Assembly (NCBI RefSeq): GCF_027943255.1
Contig: NC_072893.1
Coordinates: 20,234,001-20,298,000 of the forward strand
Length of the DNA: 64,000 nucleotides
Direction: 5' to 3'
Source of the DNA: Anastrepha obliqua
Lineage: Eukaryota > Arthropoda > Insecta > Diptera > Tephritidae
Positions within the stretch are counted from its first letter, which is position 1; each line of letters starts with the position of its first letter. The notes beneath the pieces are model-generated. The model ran no database searches and was not told where the DNA came from. It saw only the letters and a list, made by a program, of their open reading frames with translations. This document shows positions 9,631 through 18,879 of the stretch, in pieces. A program made the translations under genes and the position numbers.

Positions 9631-10733
9631 TTCCAAAGTGAACGACTACCTCACCGACCTTTCTCGCTTTTTCACTGCGAGGAATCTACAACTTTCCCCC
9701 ACCAAGTCCACGGCGACCCTTTTCACCACCTGGACAAAGGAGGTCAAGCTGCCCCTTAAGGTAAAAGTCGATGACACACCAATTCCGACTGTGAATAACC
9801 CCAAAATTTTGGGTGTAACCTTTGACAGCTTGCTCTCCTTCTCTGCGCATACAACCGCAATTGCCACTAAGGTCCAAAATCGCAACAAGGTCCTCAAATC
9901 GCTGGCCGGCAGCACTTGGGGCAAAGACAAAGAACTGTTGCTTTCGACATTTAAGGCAATTGGCCGGCCGGTTCTCAACTATGCTGCGCCTGTCTGGTCG
10001 CCTGGAACTAGTGATTCGCAGTGGACTAAGCTACAGACCTGTCAAAATACCGCCATTCGGACAGCGACCGGGTGCCTCCTGATGTCACCTATCCAACACC
10101 TTCACAACGAGGCACAAATGCTCCCAGTTGCGGAGCACAACAAATTGCTCAGCAAGCAGTTCCTGCTCGGATGTTACCGCAGGTCTCATCCCTGCAGACA
10201 CCTGCTTGAGCCTGAGCCGCCTCCCAGGCACGTCAGGAGACACCTCTTTGACTACGCTGGCGATATCCAGGACAAGACCGACCGTAACCTACTGGACCGG
10301 ACAGTATTTAGACAGTCCATAAACGACATTCACCGGGAGACCGTTACCACCTTCTTGAACTCCCGTCCTGTGAATGCCGTAATCGGAGTCCAACCACCAC
10401 CTATTGCAGATGAAGAGCTCCAGCTTCCCCGTGAGACCCGTGTAACACTGGCACAACTACGCTCTGGATATTGTAGCAGGTTAAACTCCTACATATCCAG
10501 AATCGACCCCGACATACCAAACACATGTCCGGCATGTGAAGGTACCCCGCACGACACTAACCACCTCTTCACATGCCCCCTCAAACCGACTCATCTAACC
10601 CCCCTCTCCCTCTGGACCCAACCTGTCGAAACAGCATGTTTCCTGGGCCTACCCCTAGATGAGCTAGACGAAGACGAACGATGATATGCCTACACTGACA
10701 GGGCTACCTATGCTGTTAACAACAACAACAACA
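9631..10733 (+). mobile_element. Jockey-like LINE, 5'-truncated, (AAC)n tail, 12-bp duplication
   Basis: The insert is flanked by the exact direct repeat ACGGCCATTGAG (9619-9630 and 10734-10745), so its borders are precise. An uninterrupted frame to 10684 encodes the C-terminal third of ORF2: NLQLSPTKSTATLFTTW, PKILGVTFDSLLSF, IGRPVLNYAAPVWSP (thumb), LRSGYCSRLNSY and the zinc-binding CPACEGTPHDTNHLFTCP. The catalytic YADD region is absent because of 5' truncation. The 3' end reads TATGCTGTTAACAACAACAA. The intact frame implies a young insertion. Confidence 0.85.
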
Positions 10734-10875
10734 ACGGCCATTGAGATGTTGCTCCTCTAAATGCGCTTTCAATGGCGACATGTTGAAAGCCATAGAATCA
10801 TGAGTAGCTCCTGGATTTTTCGCATTTATATAAGTTATTTTCATTTCGCATTTAGAATTTATGACTCATATTTAT

Positions 10876-11138
10876 ATATCGCACTTGTTACGTTAAACCG
10901 TAACAACTCAAAATCTGAACATTTTCAGTAGAGACGAAAGACTGTTTCCGTAAATATTAATAGAATTGGTATTACAAGGAAAAAAATATGTAATTGCACG
11001 AAAATATCATTAAAAACAATATAACGGTTGTTTCATTCTTATTTGTTTAGTAGTTGCGCTAAAATAACAAATTTTTGAGTTGTTACTCTTTTCCTTTTCA
11101 TTTTGAGTTGTTACGCTTTAGCGTAACAAGTGCGATAT
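10876..11138. mobile_element. 263-bp MITE with 38-bp TIRs, inside a Harbinger intron
   Basis: Left ATATCGCACTTGTTACG at 10876 and its inverse CGTAACAAGTGCGATAT at 11122-11138 form near-perfect 38-bp terminal inverted repeats that continue to AACAACTCAAAA. Each TIR is itself almost palindromic (GTTACG...CGTAAC). No coding. The flank is A/T-rich, so the target duplication cannot be set. Its length and inner TIR motif match the MITE at 28481-28743. Confidence 0.8.
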
Positions 11139-11647
11139 GATATGCAAATGTCTACTTACAATCATAGCATTAATGTTGTAGAATCCCTTCCTGTTGTAAT
11201 ACAAATGTTGAACTTCTTTCCTGGGAGCGACAATTTGAATATGCGCGCCATGAACACAGCCAATTATTCATGGAATTCGGCATTTGCTATACAAATGTGA
11301 TTTTGTTTGTTGCAGATCAGCCTCTGTACTACTAAATTGGGTCCATCTTTGGCAAATATAATTTTCCAGGACATCTATTACTTCCCGTTGTAGTCATTTT
11401 CACAAAAAATACTTTTTTTTGCTTTTAAAAATGTAGTTAACACAGAATTTCAATACCATCTCTTTTTCTTTTAATTTGATTTGCTTTATCAGCTGAGAAA
11501 AAATTATATATTGTAAATGCGTCGAGCGATCGAAATTCGCAATAGTTCTATTCTTCAGCGAATAAGCACCATAATACCTAATGAAAATTCGTTCGATCAG
11601 CACTTTCGACTATAGTCGAAGATCGAATGTTGCTAATAATAAGGGCC

Positions 11648-11960
11648 TATATTTATTCACAATCTTTTGAACTGTAGCAAAACTCCTATCTATCAAACGA
11701 CCGATTTCTCGCAATGATTTATGTTCCTTGTGATATTTTATAATCATTTTTTTTAAATCATCCGAAAGCTCTTTTCCTCTTGGTGCCATTACTAAAAATG
11801 TCGCAAAAATTAATACAAAACGTACTTCCCTTAATTTTTATACTTTGATTATTTCCTTTTGATTGTTTTAACTTTTTTAATCAATGCGTAAAAATAAATG
11901 TTATGCTAACTGAACAATCGTTTACTGTATACTAACTTTTGTGACATAAATTGGATAACG
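11648..11960 (-). pseudogene. Tc1-like transposase N-terminus, cut off by the Harbinger element
   Basis: From the minus-strand ATG at 11787-11789, 47 residues read MAPRGKELSDDLKKMII followed by SLREIGRLIDRSFATVQKIV, the first helix-turn-helix of a Tc1-family transposase (DNA binding at the TIR). The frame is lost exactly at the Harbinger end at 11647. Upstream (11926-11960) ACTGTATACTAACTTTTG may be the Tc1 terminal repeat. The rest of the gene is not found on the other side of Harbinger, so the junction has been rearranged. Confidence 0.65.
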
Positions 11961-12085
11961 GTACCAAAAATTTACAGCTAAATTACTATGTGTAAAATAT
12001 TTTGATTACATATTAAGGAAAGCGTTAGAATCAAACAATTCCATAAATCAGGTGCTTGTATACTTATTTATACATATTACTAGCT

Positions 12086-12400
12086 GTATGTAAGAGGAAT
12101 GTTTATGCTGCTACAACAAAGACCGGCGGTAAGCATCAATGTTAATCTGCGAAAACAGGCAAACAGAAAATGCTTAGTAAGTCGCTTTCGCCAAGTTTTA
12201 CTGCTACTTATTTCTGTAAGCCTTCAAAGATACGCAAAGGATTCAAAAACCACTCATCTAACACCCCTCTCCCTCTGAATCCAACCTGTCGAAACAGCAT
12301 GTTTCCTGGGTCCACCGTTAGATGAAAGTCGTTTTCGTCTAGACCGGTGATATACACCACACTGACAGGGCTTGTATATATTACTGCTACAATAACACTC
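12086..12400 (+). mobile_element. 3' fragments: short retroposon tail and Jockey-like LINE end
   Basis: 12086-12121 matches the last hairpin arm and tail of the short structured retroposon (GAATGTTTATGCTGCTACAA). 12244-12398 matches the 3' end of the LINE at 9631-10733 (CTCATCTAACACCCCTCTCC, then CTGTCGAAACAGCATGTTTC, then ACTGACAGGGCT), with substitutions and no intact frame. Between them is about 120 bases of unassigned sequence. Confidence 0.65.
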
Positions 12401-12409
12401 GATTCGACT

Positions 12410-12640
12410 GTAAATCACATTCTGCGAATGAGCAACGATAGAGCTATAAATAATCGACAAGGCGACTGTTTAAGAGGCCGGCCGAGAAAACGTTGGAGAG
12501 CCGACATTGAAGGCGACTTTTGAGCTATGGGCATATCAGATATCAAACGAAAAGCTGATGACCGAGTGATGCGGATGCGAATTACCACGGAAGCAATGGT
12601 TCCCAACGAACTGTGATGCTATAAAGATGACGACTTCTGT
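12410..12640 (+). pseudogene. LINE ORF2 C-terminal fragment
   Basis: Plus-strand translation with stops gives HILRMSNDRAINNRQGDCL then RGRPRKRWRADIEGDF, the RGRPxxRW motif that ends many RTE/L2-like LINE ORF2 proteins. No upstream RT is attached. Decayed fragment; the clade is uncertain. Confidence 0.5.
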
Positions 12641-12978
12641 ACGCTTAGCAGAGATTGAAACTTAAACGCCATTTTGCGCTAAAAAAAAAAATTAGGTCTG
12701 TGAGAATTTTTCACGCTGCTTACAAGTTTAACACTATTAAAAATGGAAGAGATATAGGTTAAAGTTAAATTAGCTCTATAGCTCATTTAGATTAACTGAT
12801 AAACCTAAAACCGCCCTCTTCATTTTCATTAATGTTCGCTACGCACGTTCCAACTAAATTAAATGATTGTGCGCCTCGAATTCATTCCCATTTCTTAACC
12901 TTGCACCCATAGAATCAAGAGAAAAAAATGTTTATCTTATTAAAAAAAAACTTTCCGCTGATGTACCAATAAAATTAC
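12640..12978. other. Intergenic, no feature seen
   Basis: AT-rich sequence between the LINE fragment and the RpSA poly(A) signal. No repeat or coding signal was recognised. Confidence 0.6.
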
Positions 12979-12984
12979 TTTATT
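12979..12984 (-). terminator. RpSA poly(A) signal
   Basis: AATAAA on the minus strand (TTTATT on plus), 70 bases downstream of the RpSA stop. Confidence 0.65.
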
Positions 12985-13053
12985 TCGGTCAATTTTGCCA
13001 TTGTCTAAAAAACTTAAGACTTTGACAAAACACATGCGTTCAATTCAAGCGCT

Positions 13054-14064
13054 TTAGAAGTTACCATCTCCTCCCCATGATGTCTTCACAGCATCATCAT
13101 TCCAATCTTCAGTTCCGCCAACAGTCTCTGCGGCAACCTCATCTGCCCAGTTGGTAGCTTCTTCGACTGGGTGTTCAACAACCTCTTCCACCTTGGGTGG
13201 TGGCAACAATTCCTTGGCGGCAGCTTCTTCCTTCTCAGCCTCCTCGGGATCGCGATAGAAGAACAAATCCACCACTACGGGCCATTCAGTGACGCGTGAG
13301 ATTGTGCCACGTAGACGGAGCACTTCACGGGCCAACAACCACCACATCAAACCGATGGAGTGGGGAGCCTTGTTGTTGCATGGAATGGCAATATCAATGT
13401 AACGTAGAGGTGAATCAGTATTGCAGAAAGCAATGACTGGGATGTTGACGTATGAAGCTTCCATGATGGGTTGATGATCGGTGTGTGGGTCGGTGACAAC
13501 CAACAAGCGAGGTTCACGGAAAGCTGGTTGGATTTGATTGGTGAATGCACCAGGAGTGAAACGACCGGCAATTGGGGTTGTATCGGTGTACTTGGCGAAC
13601 TTGAGCACAGCACGCTGACCGATGGGACGTGAAGAAATCACGAAGACCTGAAAGCGCAAAAGATTCAATCAATAAACTAAAATTTTTTTAATAAACACGA
13701 AAAATAAGTTTCAATTTAATTTGTAAAGTATGCTATCAGCGTTTAGGTTGGCTTCATTGAATTTCAGACCCGAAAGATTAGTTAAAACTCATCATGTGCA
13801 TACTTACAACAAATAGAAATATTTTTTTTTTTTCTCAATACTTACATCCTGTGGGTACTCGATGGCAGCAATAGCACGGGCAGCTATCATCAGCTTTTCC
13901 CAGGTCTTGCCAAGATTGATGATATTGATACCATCAGTACGGCGCTTGTAGACGTACTGTTCCATTTGGAAGTTCACATTTTCGGAACCCAAATGGGTGG
14001 TAGCTACCAACATCTTGGTGATGTCGTCCTCTTTAAGGGACAGAATATCTAATCCTCCCGACAT
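13054..14064 (-). CDS. sta: 40S ribosomal protein SA (uS2), two coding exons
   Basis: Join of 14064-13846 and 13647-13054 gives 270 residues, the length I recall for the Drosophila stubarista protein. Exon 1 of the CDS encodes [19 protein letters not shown] through [14 protein letters not shown] follows at 13845, and the acceptor CAG at 13650-13648 restores the frame at [17 protein letters not shown]. The uS2 core spans about residues 15-205, including [20 protein letters not shown] and the [20 protein letters not shown] segment known as the laminin-binding peptide region in vertebrates. The acidic tail has NWADEV and EDWNDD motifs. The protein is needed for small-subunit assembly and 18S maturation. 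Intact and strongly conserved, and more GC-rich than its surroundings. Confidence 0.97.
13728..13803 (-). ncRNA. Box C/D snoRNA in RpSA intron (28S rRNA 2'-O-methylation guide)
   Basis: Read on the minus strand: a terminal stem GTATGC/GCATAC (13798-13803 with 13728-13733) brackets box C ATGATGA (13789-13795) and box D CTGA (13736-13739). Internal box D' is CTGA at 13764-13767, with a weak box C' (ATGAAG, near 13753-13758). The 11 bases just upstream of D' (ATCTTTCGGGT) are perfectly complementary to ACCCGAAAGAT, a conserved 28S rRNA stretch. By the D+5 rule the methylated base would be the G. From memory this is the site served by yeast snR60 and human U80. No target was recognised for the D guide. 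It shares the host strand and should be released from the spliced intron. Confidence 0.85.
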
Positions 14065-14329
14065 TTTAACGTATTGGAGCAACGGAACCTGTTGGAAAGA
14101 TAGCAAATAAGAATGAAAATTAGTAGTGCGCGTTTTACATAACCTCAAAATGTGGCCGCATACACGTGTCGGAATGTAACGAATCAACGAGTAATAAAAC
14201 CACTAATCGAGGACTATTGTATAATATTGCATAAAATAACTATTCAATACTATATAACACTAACTTGTTTAAGGTTTCACATTATTGCACATCAATTGGT
14301 GTATTTTGTACTAACACGAATTAACTTAC

Positions 14330-14400
14330 GTTGTGGATGCCACTGGGAGCGTTGACAAAATGGCAGAATCTAGGTTGTCACTTTACTTTCGAAGTGCTAT
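14330..14400 (-). promoter_or_regulatory. RpSA non-coding exon 1 and promoter area (approximate)
   Basis: GTAAGT on the minus strand at 14329-14324 forms a donor, and TTTCCAACAG at 14098-14089 the matching acceptor, leaving 24 bases of 5' UTR (14088-14065) before the ATG. Exon 1 therefore ends at 14330. Its start is not fixed; the likely TSS is around 14360-14400, and I could not choose a clear TCT initiator. The 14089-14329 intron shows no clear snoRNA. Confidence 0.5.
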
Positions 14401-14707
14401 ACCGGATTCGAAATGTTCTGTACTAGATTTTCGAACATGCGTGGACATTTGTGTGTTGCCACACTACAATGATTCGTGTCGACATGTGCTGATGCGAAAA
14501 TATAGTAGATTCATATACATTTTGATATACATGAGGAAAATGTTATGTGGAATATTAAATAGTCAAAAATATTATTATAAGTAAAATATGGTATGAATAA
14601 GAAATTAAAGTGAATATTAATGTGCATATGTTTTGTGTTCGATCCGCTTGAAAGCATTTAATTTGCAAATCATAGACATTTAGTGACATTCAATTAATGG
14701 CATTCAC

Positions 14708-14834
14708 TTAAGGGGTTACATACAGTTAGAAGGCTGAAAAAAGAGAACTTTCCGGAATTTTTTTTGAGAAAACTATTAAATTTATTGATCTAAAACAACA
14801 AAATTTGTACACATATTATGTTATCTATTAACTG
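14708..14834 (+). mobile_element. TTAA-GGGG MITE family, end fragment
   Basis: Starts TTAAGGGGTTACATACAG and runs through TTTATTGATCTAAAA and TTTGTACACATATTATGTTA to AACTGTAT. The same ~125 bases occur inverted at 25500-25620, which fixes this as one end of the element described at 24935-25620. It is cut at 14831, where TTAACACGTTCCC begins. Confidence 0.65.
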
Positions 14835-15000
14835 TATTAACACGTTCCCTGTCCGCTGAGCCACATATGGTTCAGGAAACATGCGCCTGATAAGCACTGA
14901 TACGTTCCACATGTGTTTCATGAACGTGCAGAAGCAAAAATGTCCCTCTACGCTCATGGACCATATGTGTTTCAGGTAGAAATACCCTACATTCGCTTTT
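14831..15000 (+). mobile_element. piggyBac-like element end with repeated subterminal palindromes
   Basis: TTAACACGTTCCC at about 14834 resembles the TTAA plus CACRTTCCC end of the MITE at 63487. It is followed by three versions of one palindromic motif: CCACATATGGTTCAGG, CCACATGTGTTTCATG and CCATATGTGTTTCAGG (about 14860-14976). Such repeats are typical transposase-binding subterminal sites. The opposite end was not found. No coding. Confidence 0.5.
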
Positions 15001-15204
15001 TTTTTTAATTATTATTATTACTAAAGATATCCTATGACTACAAAAAAAAAAAAATACCAGTCTAACGGTTAGACGCGATAGAAGTGAAACCTTCCGTAAA
15101 ACAAACTGAGAGAGATGAGACGAAAGCAGCATTAGGAGCGGGATAATTATAGGTTCATTATAATATTGCTATAAAGTTTATATTTTATTTTCTTCATTTT
15201 ATTA

Positions 15205-15606
15205 TTATTCATCCTCAATGTTTTCAATTTCAACAAATGATACGAGTGGCTTATGATAGCTAAAATATGATACAAATGCTTTGGTTTCGATGTTGTCAAC
15301 ATATCTTTGAAATACCGCGTCAATGGTTGTTTTTGATCGTGTTGTCGATTCAGTGCGATTGTTACACATTTTTAAATTGAATGTTGTATTGAGAAAGTCA
15401 ATTAAAGGAACCGCTGTGTCCAATGCAAAATTTACGTTAAAATCGCCACTTAAAATCATTGGAACTTTATCGTAATCTTTTCTAAGTATCCGCGATACTT
15501 CTGGTGTATACTTTATTAAATTTTCGGGAATGAATTCCGTGATGCTATTTATTGATTTTTTTTTCTGTCGATACTCACGACACTTTTCTGTATTATTTTT
15601 CGGCAT
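15205..15606 (-). pseudogene. Endonuclease-domain fragment, probably Helentron-derived
   Basis: A 133-residue frame begins MPKNNTEKCREYRQKKKS and passes into VPMILSGDFNVNFA, then TTIDAVFQRYVDNIETKAF and SYHKPLVSF. The second part is an endonuclease/exonuclease/phosphatase domain (GDFNV; the usual DHxPI reads YHKPL). I recall this version as the C-terminal nuclease of Helentron-type Rep/helicase proteins. The short basic N-terminus resembles the start of other proteins of such elements, so this could be an internally deleted copy joining both ends. Frame intact but far too short for the full protein. Function is inference. Confidence 0.5.
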
Positions 15607-15666
15607 AATTGCGGTAAATATTTAAAAATGAAAATATTTACGAATATAAAAATACACACGCGGTTG

Positions 15667-15795
15667 CTATTATGAGCGTCCCCAGCAAAACCTGCGTGAC
15701 CGAAACTCTAACACAATTACATTTTTTTGAATGTTACAAACACATATGCACGCAGGTTTTGCTGGGGCGTGACCGAAACTCTAACACAATTACAC
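15667..15795. repeat. 19-bp perfect inverted repeat plus 25-bp direct repeat
   Basis: CCCCAGCAAAACCTGCGTG (about 15680-15698) is perfectly inverted at about 15748-15766, and each copy is followed by the same TGACCGAAACTCTAACACAA segment. The arrangement lies just upstream of the endonuclease fragment. It may be the terminal hairpin and repeat structure of a Helentron-like or other element. Confidence 0.7.
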
Positions 15796-15927
15796 ATATG
15801 CATTCCTATTTGTTTGAAAATCGACTTTTTTTTTGGTTCTCCGTCACCTTTGGAAAATGTGTAAACAGTAAGCAAACTTTATTCAAATATTTTCCCTCAT
15901 TTTTGCATCAGTAAAATTAAACAAATG

Positions 15928-16112
15928 CCGTAGCCGAATGGGTTGGTGCGTGACTACTATTCAGAATTCACAGAGAGAACGTCAGTTCGAATCTCGGTGA
16001 AAACACCAAAATTAAGGAAAACTATTTTTCTAATAGCGCTCACTCCTCAGCAGGCAATGACAAAACACCGAGTGTATTTCTGCCATGAAAAAAAGCTCCT
16101 CATAAACATATC
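15928..16112 (+). mobile_element. tRNA-derived SINE, 5' part
   Basis: Begins with a tRNA-like head: GCCGTAGCCGAATGGGTTGG (A box) and CAGTTCGAATCTC (B box) about 50 bases apart. The body has CAGGCAATGACAAA, GTGTATTTCTGCCATGAAAA and AGCTCCTCATAAA, which I recall from tephritid SINE consensus sequence. The 3' part is absent and replaced by AAATAAAATAAAAT. Transcribed by RNA polymerase III in active copies; mobilised by a LINE. Confidence 0.75.
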
Positions 16113-16139
16113 ATAAAATAAAATAAAATAACTGTATAA

Positions 16140-16228
16140 AAAAAATTCTTTTCTTGTGATTCGAACCAAGGATTTTGGATCGGAAGCTCACATTGCTAGT
16201 CGCTCGGCTACCGCGCCATGCTGTCGGC
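16140..16228 (-). repeat. tRNA-like sequence (SINE head or tRNA pseudogene)
   Basis: Read on minus: GGCGCGGTAGCCGAGCGACT resembles an A-box/D-arm and CTTGGTTCGAATCACAAG a T-arm. The T-stem has an extra base and no acceptor stem can be closed, so it is not a functional tRNA. Confidence 0.5.
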
Positions 16229-16329
16229 GCTTATTTAGTTCGTCGCTACGTTTATATCAACATATAATATAACGCTTCGTAGCCAAGAGTGTCGCTTTTT
16301 TCGTTTCACTTTTTCTCAAATCACTCCCA

Positions 16330-16556
16330 ACGATTCTAAAGAAGTTTTCACTTCAAAAAATTACTCAAAAAACCCTGTTGGACTTGTCGGTCAATTTTGC
16401 ATTTTTGTATTGGGACAGGGAAGAGGTCGTGTTAAAATTTGAGATTAATCGGTTTAGCCGTTTTCGAGTAATGTTGGTCACCGACTTTGAAAACACCATT
16501 TTGAGAAAAACGCGCTGCCGGCTTTGTACTTTACAAGCACTCTGAAACGACTTTTC
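16330..16556 (-). mobile_element. Internal part of the TTAA-GGGG MITE family
   Basis: Matches, inverted, the interior of the element at 24935-25620: CAAATTTGAAAAGTCGTTTC, GCAGCGCGTTTTTCTCAAAA, then TGGTGTTTTCAAAGTCG and ACTCGAAAACGGCTAAACCG. It abuts the truncated 3' side of the LINE at 16556. Confidence 0.6.
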
Positions 16557-18606
16557 AAATTTGCGTGTGGTCCCTGTGGGGGATCCGCTGATCCACGGTT
16601 GGCCAATTCGTCGGCAATTTCGTTTCCTTGAACACCGGAGTGTCCGGGAACCCATATAAGTACAAGCCTGTTGTGTTTTGTGACAGAATTAAGCTTCTTC
16701 TTACATTCTTGAATAATCTTTGAGGTTTGCTTCGCGTTCTCCGGGGCTTTCAGCGCAGCCTGACTGTCACTGAAATCTCCAATCTGTTTCCCGCTCCATC
16801 TCCTCTCGATTATCGATTCGGCAACTTTCAGGATGGCAAAAACTTCCGTTTGGAAAACAGTTGCCATTTCCCCCATAGCATAGTGATACTTATTACTATC
16901 GTTCAAGTACCATCCGGCTCCAGACCATATTTCAGTCTTGGACCCCTCGGGAAAGAAAATGTACGTCAAACCTCCCTGCATACATTTTGGATTGATCCAT
17001 TGCTCACGCAATGAACGGAAATCTGACATTAAATTTCCTTCCAAATGAAACTGTGGGTATCAGGTCGTCTTTAGGTGCCAAAAACAGTGGATACTGCTCA
17101 GATAGCAACTTAAAGATTTCTCTGAGTCCCGAAGTTCCGTCTTCGTGCCAGAAACCATATTTATGGAGTCTACACATTGCTTTTATTGCTTCCTGTTGTA
17201 TCATAAGATCCAGGGGGAGCACTGAGGCGTAAGTTATAAGTGCTGTGTATACTGAAAAATCCTCAATGCGCGATTCGCCTTCAATGAATCGTGTGTCTCC
17301 CAAGTCAGCTTCTCATCCAAGATTACTCCTAGATATTTAACTTCATCGGAAAGATCAAGTGTCACATCTTTCAGTGTTGGAAGACTGAGTCCATCCAATT
17401 TCCGTTTTCTCGTAATCAAGACTATGGCTGTTTTGTTCGGATTAACGGAAGTACCTTGTCTCATGTACCAGTCATCGATTTTGTCCAGAATCGTCTGCAC
17501 TTTCGTGTAAAGCCTCCTTAGGGACTTATCCGATGTTAGCACACATACATCGTCCACATATGCTTGGACATGAAAACCGAGTTCCTGCCTCTCCGCTAGT
17601 AGAGAGTCTACGACCAAGTACCAGAGCAGCGGAGAAAGAACACCCCCCTGGGGATAACCGTGCTTGATTAGTCAAAAACTTTTTGCTAGGGCATAGTCGT
17701 CATTTCCTGGTTTTGGAATAAATACTACTCTTACGCGTCGCCATTGGGATGGTTTAAAACCAAGTGCAAGACAGATTGGGAAGATCCTTTTCAGGGCCTC
17801 AACCCGCCTGTCTCCCTCTTTTTTAAGCATTGTTAGATATATTCCGTCAGGGCCAGCGGACTTAAAGTTCTCAAAGGAAGACAAGGTAAACCTTTCGAAT
17901 CTTTAGTCACTATCTACTAATTGACTAGCAAAATATATGTACCAGCTGTACCTAGAGGTTCCACCGTTGCTACCGTTATAGTTCATACCACTCTCTACTT
18001 CAGAGAGAGTTCTACTACCCGGAAAATGGGTTTCGAGTAGAGCATTAAACGTTTCCGATTTGGAAATGGTGTATGAACCATCAGGTTTTCGAATGGAATC
18101 CAGCCTTACTGAGCGGTCTAGATGAATGACCTTACAAAGTCTCGCTGTTTCTCTCATTTCTTCGACGTTACTGCAGAAATTTCTATAGGATTCAAGTTTG
18201 GCTTTCCGTACTTTTTTTTTATATTCTCTCTGTGTAAGTCGATGATTAGCCCAGTCCTCTTCTGTTTGGGTCTTTAAGGCCTTATTAAGAAGTTTTCTGG
18301 ACCGTACACGATGCTTCGACAGTTCAGGGTTCTACCAAGGACACGCTTTGCTCTGTCTACTTTGCCTGAGTGGGCACAGTTCGTCAAAGCAATTGACTGA
18401 AGTACCTTCTAATTTCTCAGTAGCATCTTCAATCATTTCTGCTGATTTCAATTTTTTCACGTTTGGTAATCGCTCTGTTACAAGCTCACCATACCTGTCC
18501 CAGTCCACATTTCGAGGATTCCTACCCGAAGGTATTGATATTGTATCAATTCCCAGTCGGAATTCGATAAGACGATGATCAGAAACAGCAAATTGACGAT
18601 ATTTGT
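16556..18606 (-). pseudogene. LOA/I-like LINE ORF2, decayed, internal deletion
   Basis: Minus-strand pieces in several frames give an ORF2 in order: endonuclease end (FAVSDHRLIEFRLGI, about 18600), a basic linker, RT start (SAGPDGIYLTMLKKEG, VVFIPKPGNDDY), then a deletion removing motif A, then GYPQGGVLSPLLW and AYVDDVCVLTSDKS (motif C, YVDD), thumb (VKYLGVILDEKLTWETH), a connector with LHKYGFWHEDG, and RNase H (WYLNDSNKYHYAMGEMATVF, FSDSQAALKA, LIWVPGHSGVQGNEIADELA). RNase H after RT is typical of LOA and I clades. Stops and frameshifts throughout. A closely related copy lies on plus at 48240-49515. Confidence 0.8.
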
Positions 18607-18879
18607 TAGAAAGTTAGATTACATTTGAAAATGACAGTTCAAACATTGACTTATGTATTTAAAAGCATTCTATGAGTTTTATGAAAATATATCTATACTA
18701 ATATTATAAAGAGGAAAACTTTGTTTCTTTGTTTGTTTGTTTGTTTGTTTGTAATGAATAGGCTCAAAAACTACTGGACCGATTTTAAAAATTCTTTCAC
18801 CATTCGAAAGCTACATCATCCACGAGTAACATGTATTATATTTTATTTTGGAAATAGGGCTCGAGATATAGGTCAAAAC

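Larger units (their letters stand above)
9243..11300 (-). pseudogene. Harbinger transposase (HARBI1-like), split into pieces
   Basis: Four minus-strand pieces align in order with a HARBI1/DDE_Tnp_4 transposase. About 11300-11150 gives IIGCVHGAHIQIVAP and YYNRKGFYNINAMI (first catalytic Asp position reads His: CVHGAH instead of the usual CVDGTH). Then 10875-10746 gives YINAKNPGATHDS and FNMSPLKAHLEEQ. Then 9630-9596 gives RRNTWLHG. Then 9433-9250 gives GDAGYALKPYLMTPF and SIIERTIGVLKNRFRC (third acidic position). GTAAGT near 11148 and GTATGT near 9601 look like splice donors, and CTGTCTCAG at 9434-9426 like an acceptor. The MITE and one short retroposon therefore lie in introns, while the LINE splits an exon. 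An in-frame stop precedes IIGC. Confidence 0.8.
8441..11647. mobile_element. PIF/Harbinger DNA transposon, interrupted by nested insertions
   Basis: Imperfect terminal inverted repeats begin GGCCCCTATTATGAG at 8441 and, on the other strand, GGCCCTTATTATTAG at 11647. Both ends carry a subterminal foldback: CGATCTTCGA against TCGAAGATCG around 8462-8487, and TTCGACTATAGTCGAA at 11605-11620. The interior has the two divergent genes expected for Harbinger: a Myb/SANT-like DNA-binding gene on plus and a DDE_Tnp_4 transposase on minus. Later insertions are a short retroposon (9084-9213), a second copy (9447-9549), a Jockey-like LINE (9631-10733) and a MITE (10876-11138). A clear 3-bp target duplication is not visible; the left flank is the RTE end. 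Confidence 0.85.

Noticed and set aside
14089..14329. Second snoRNA in the first RpSA intron
   Set aside because: A TGATGT-like box was seen, but no matching box D with a terminal stem, and no clear H/ACA fold.
16140..16228. Functional tRNA gene
   Set aside because: A- and B-box-like parts exist but the T-stem is irregular and no acceptor stem forms.
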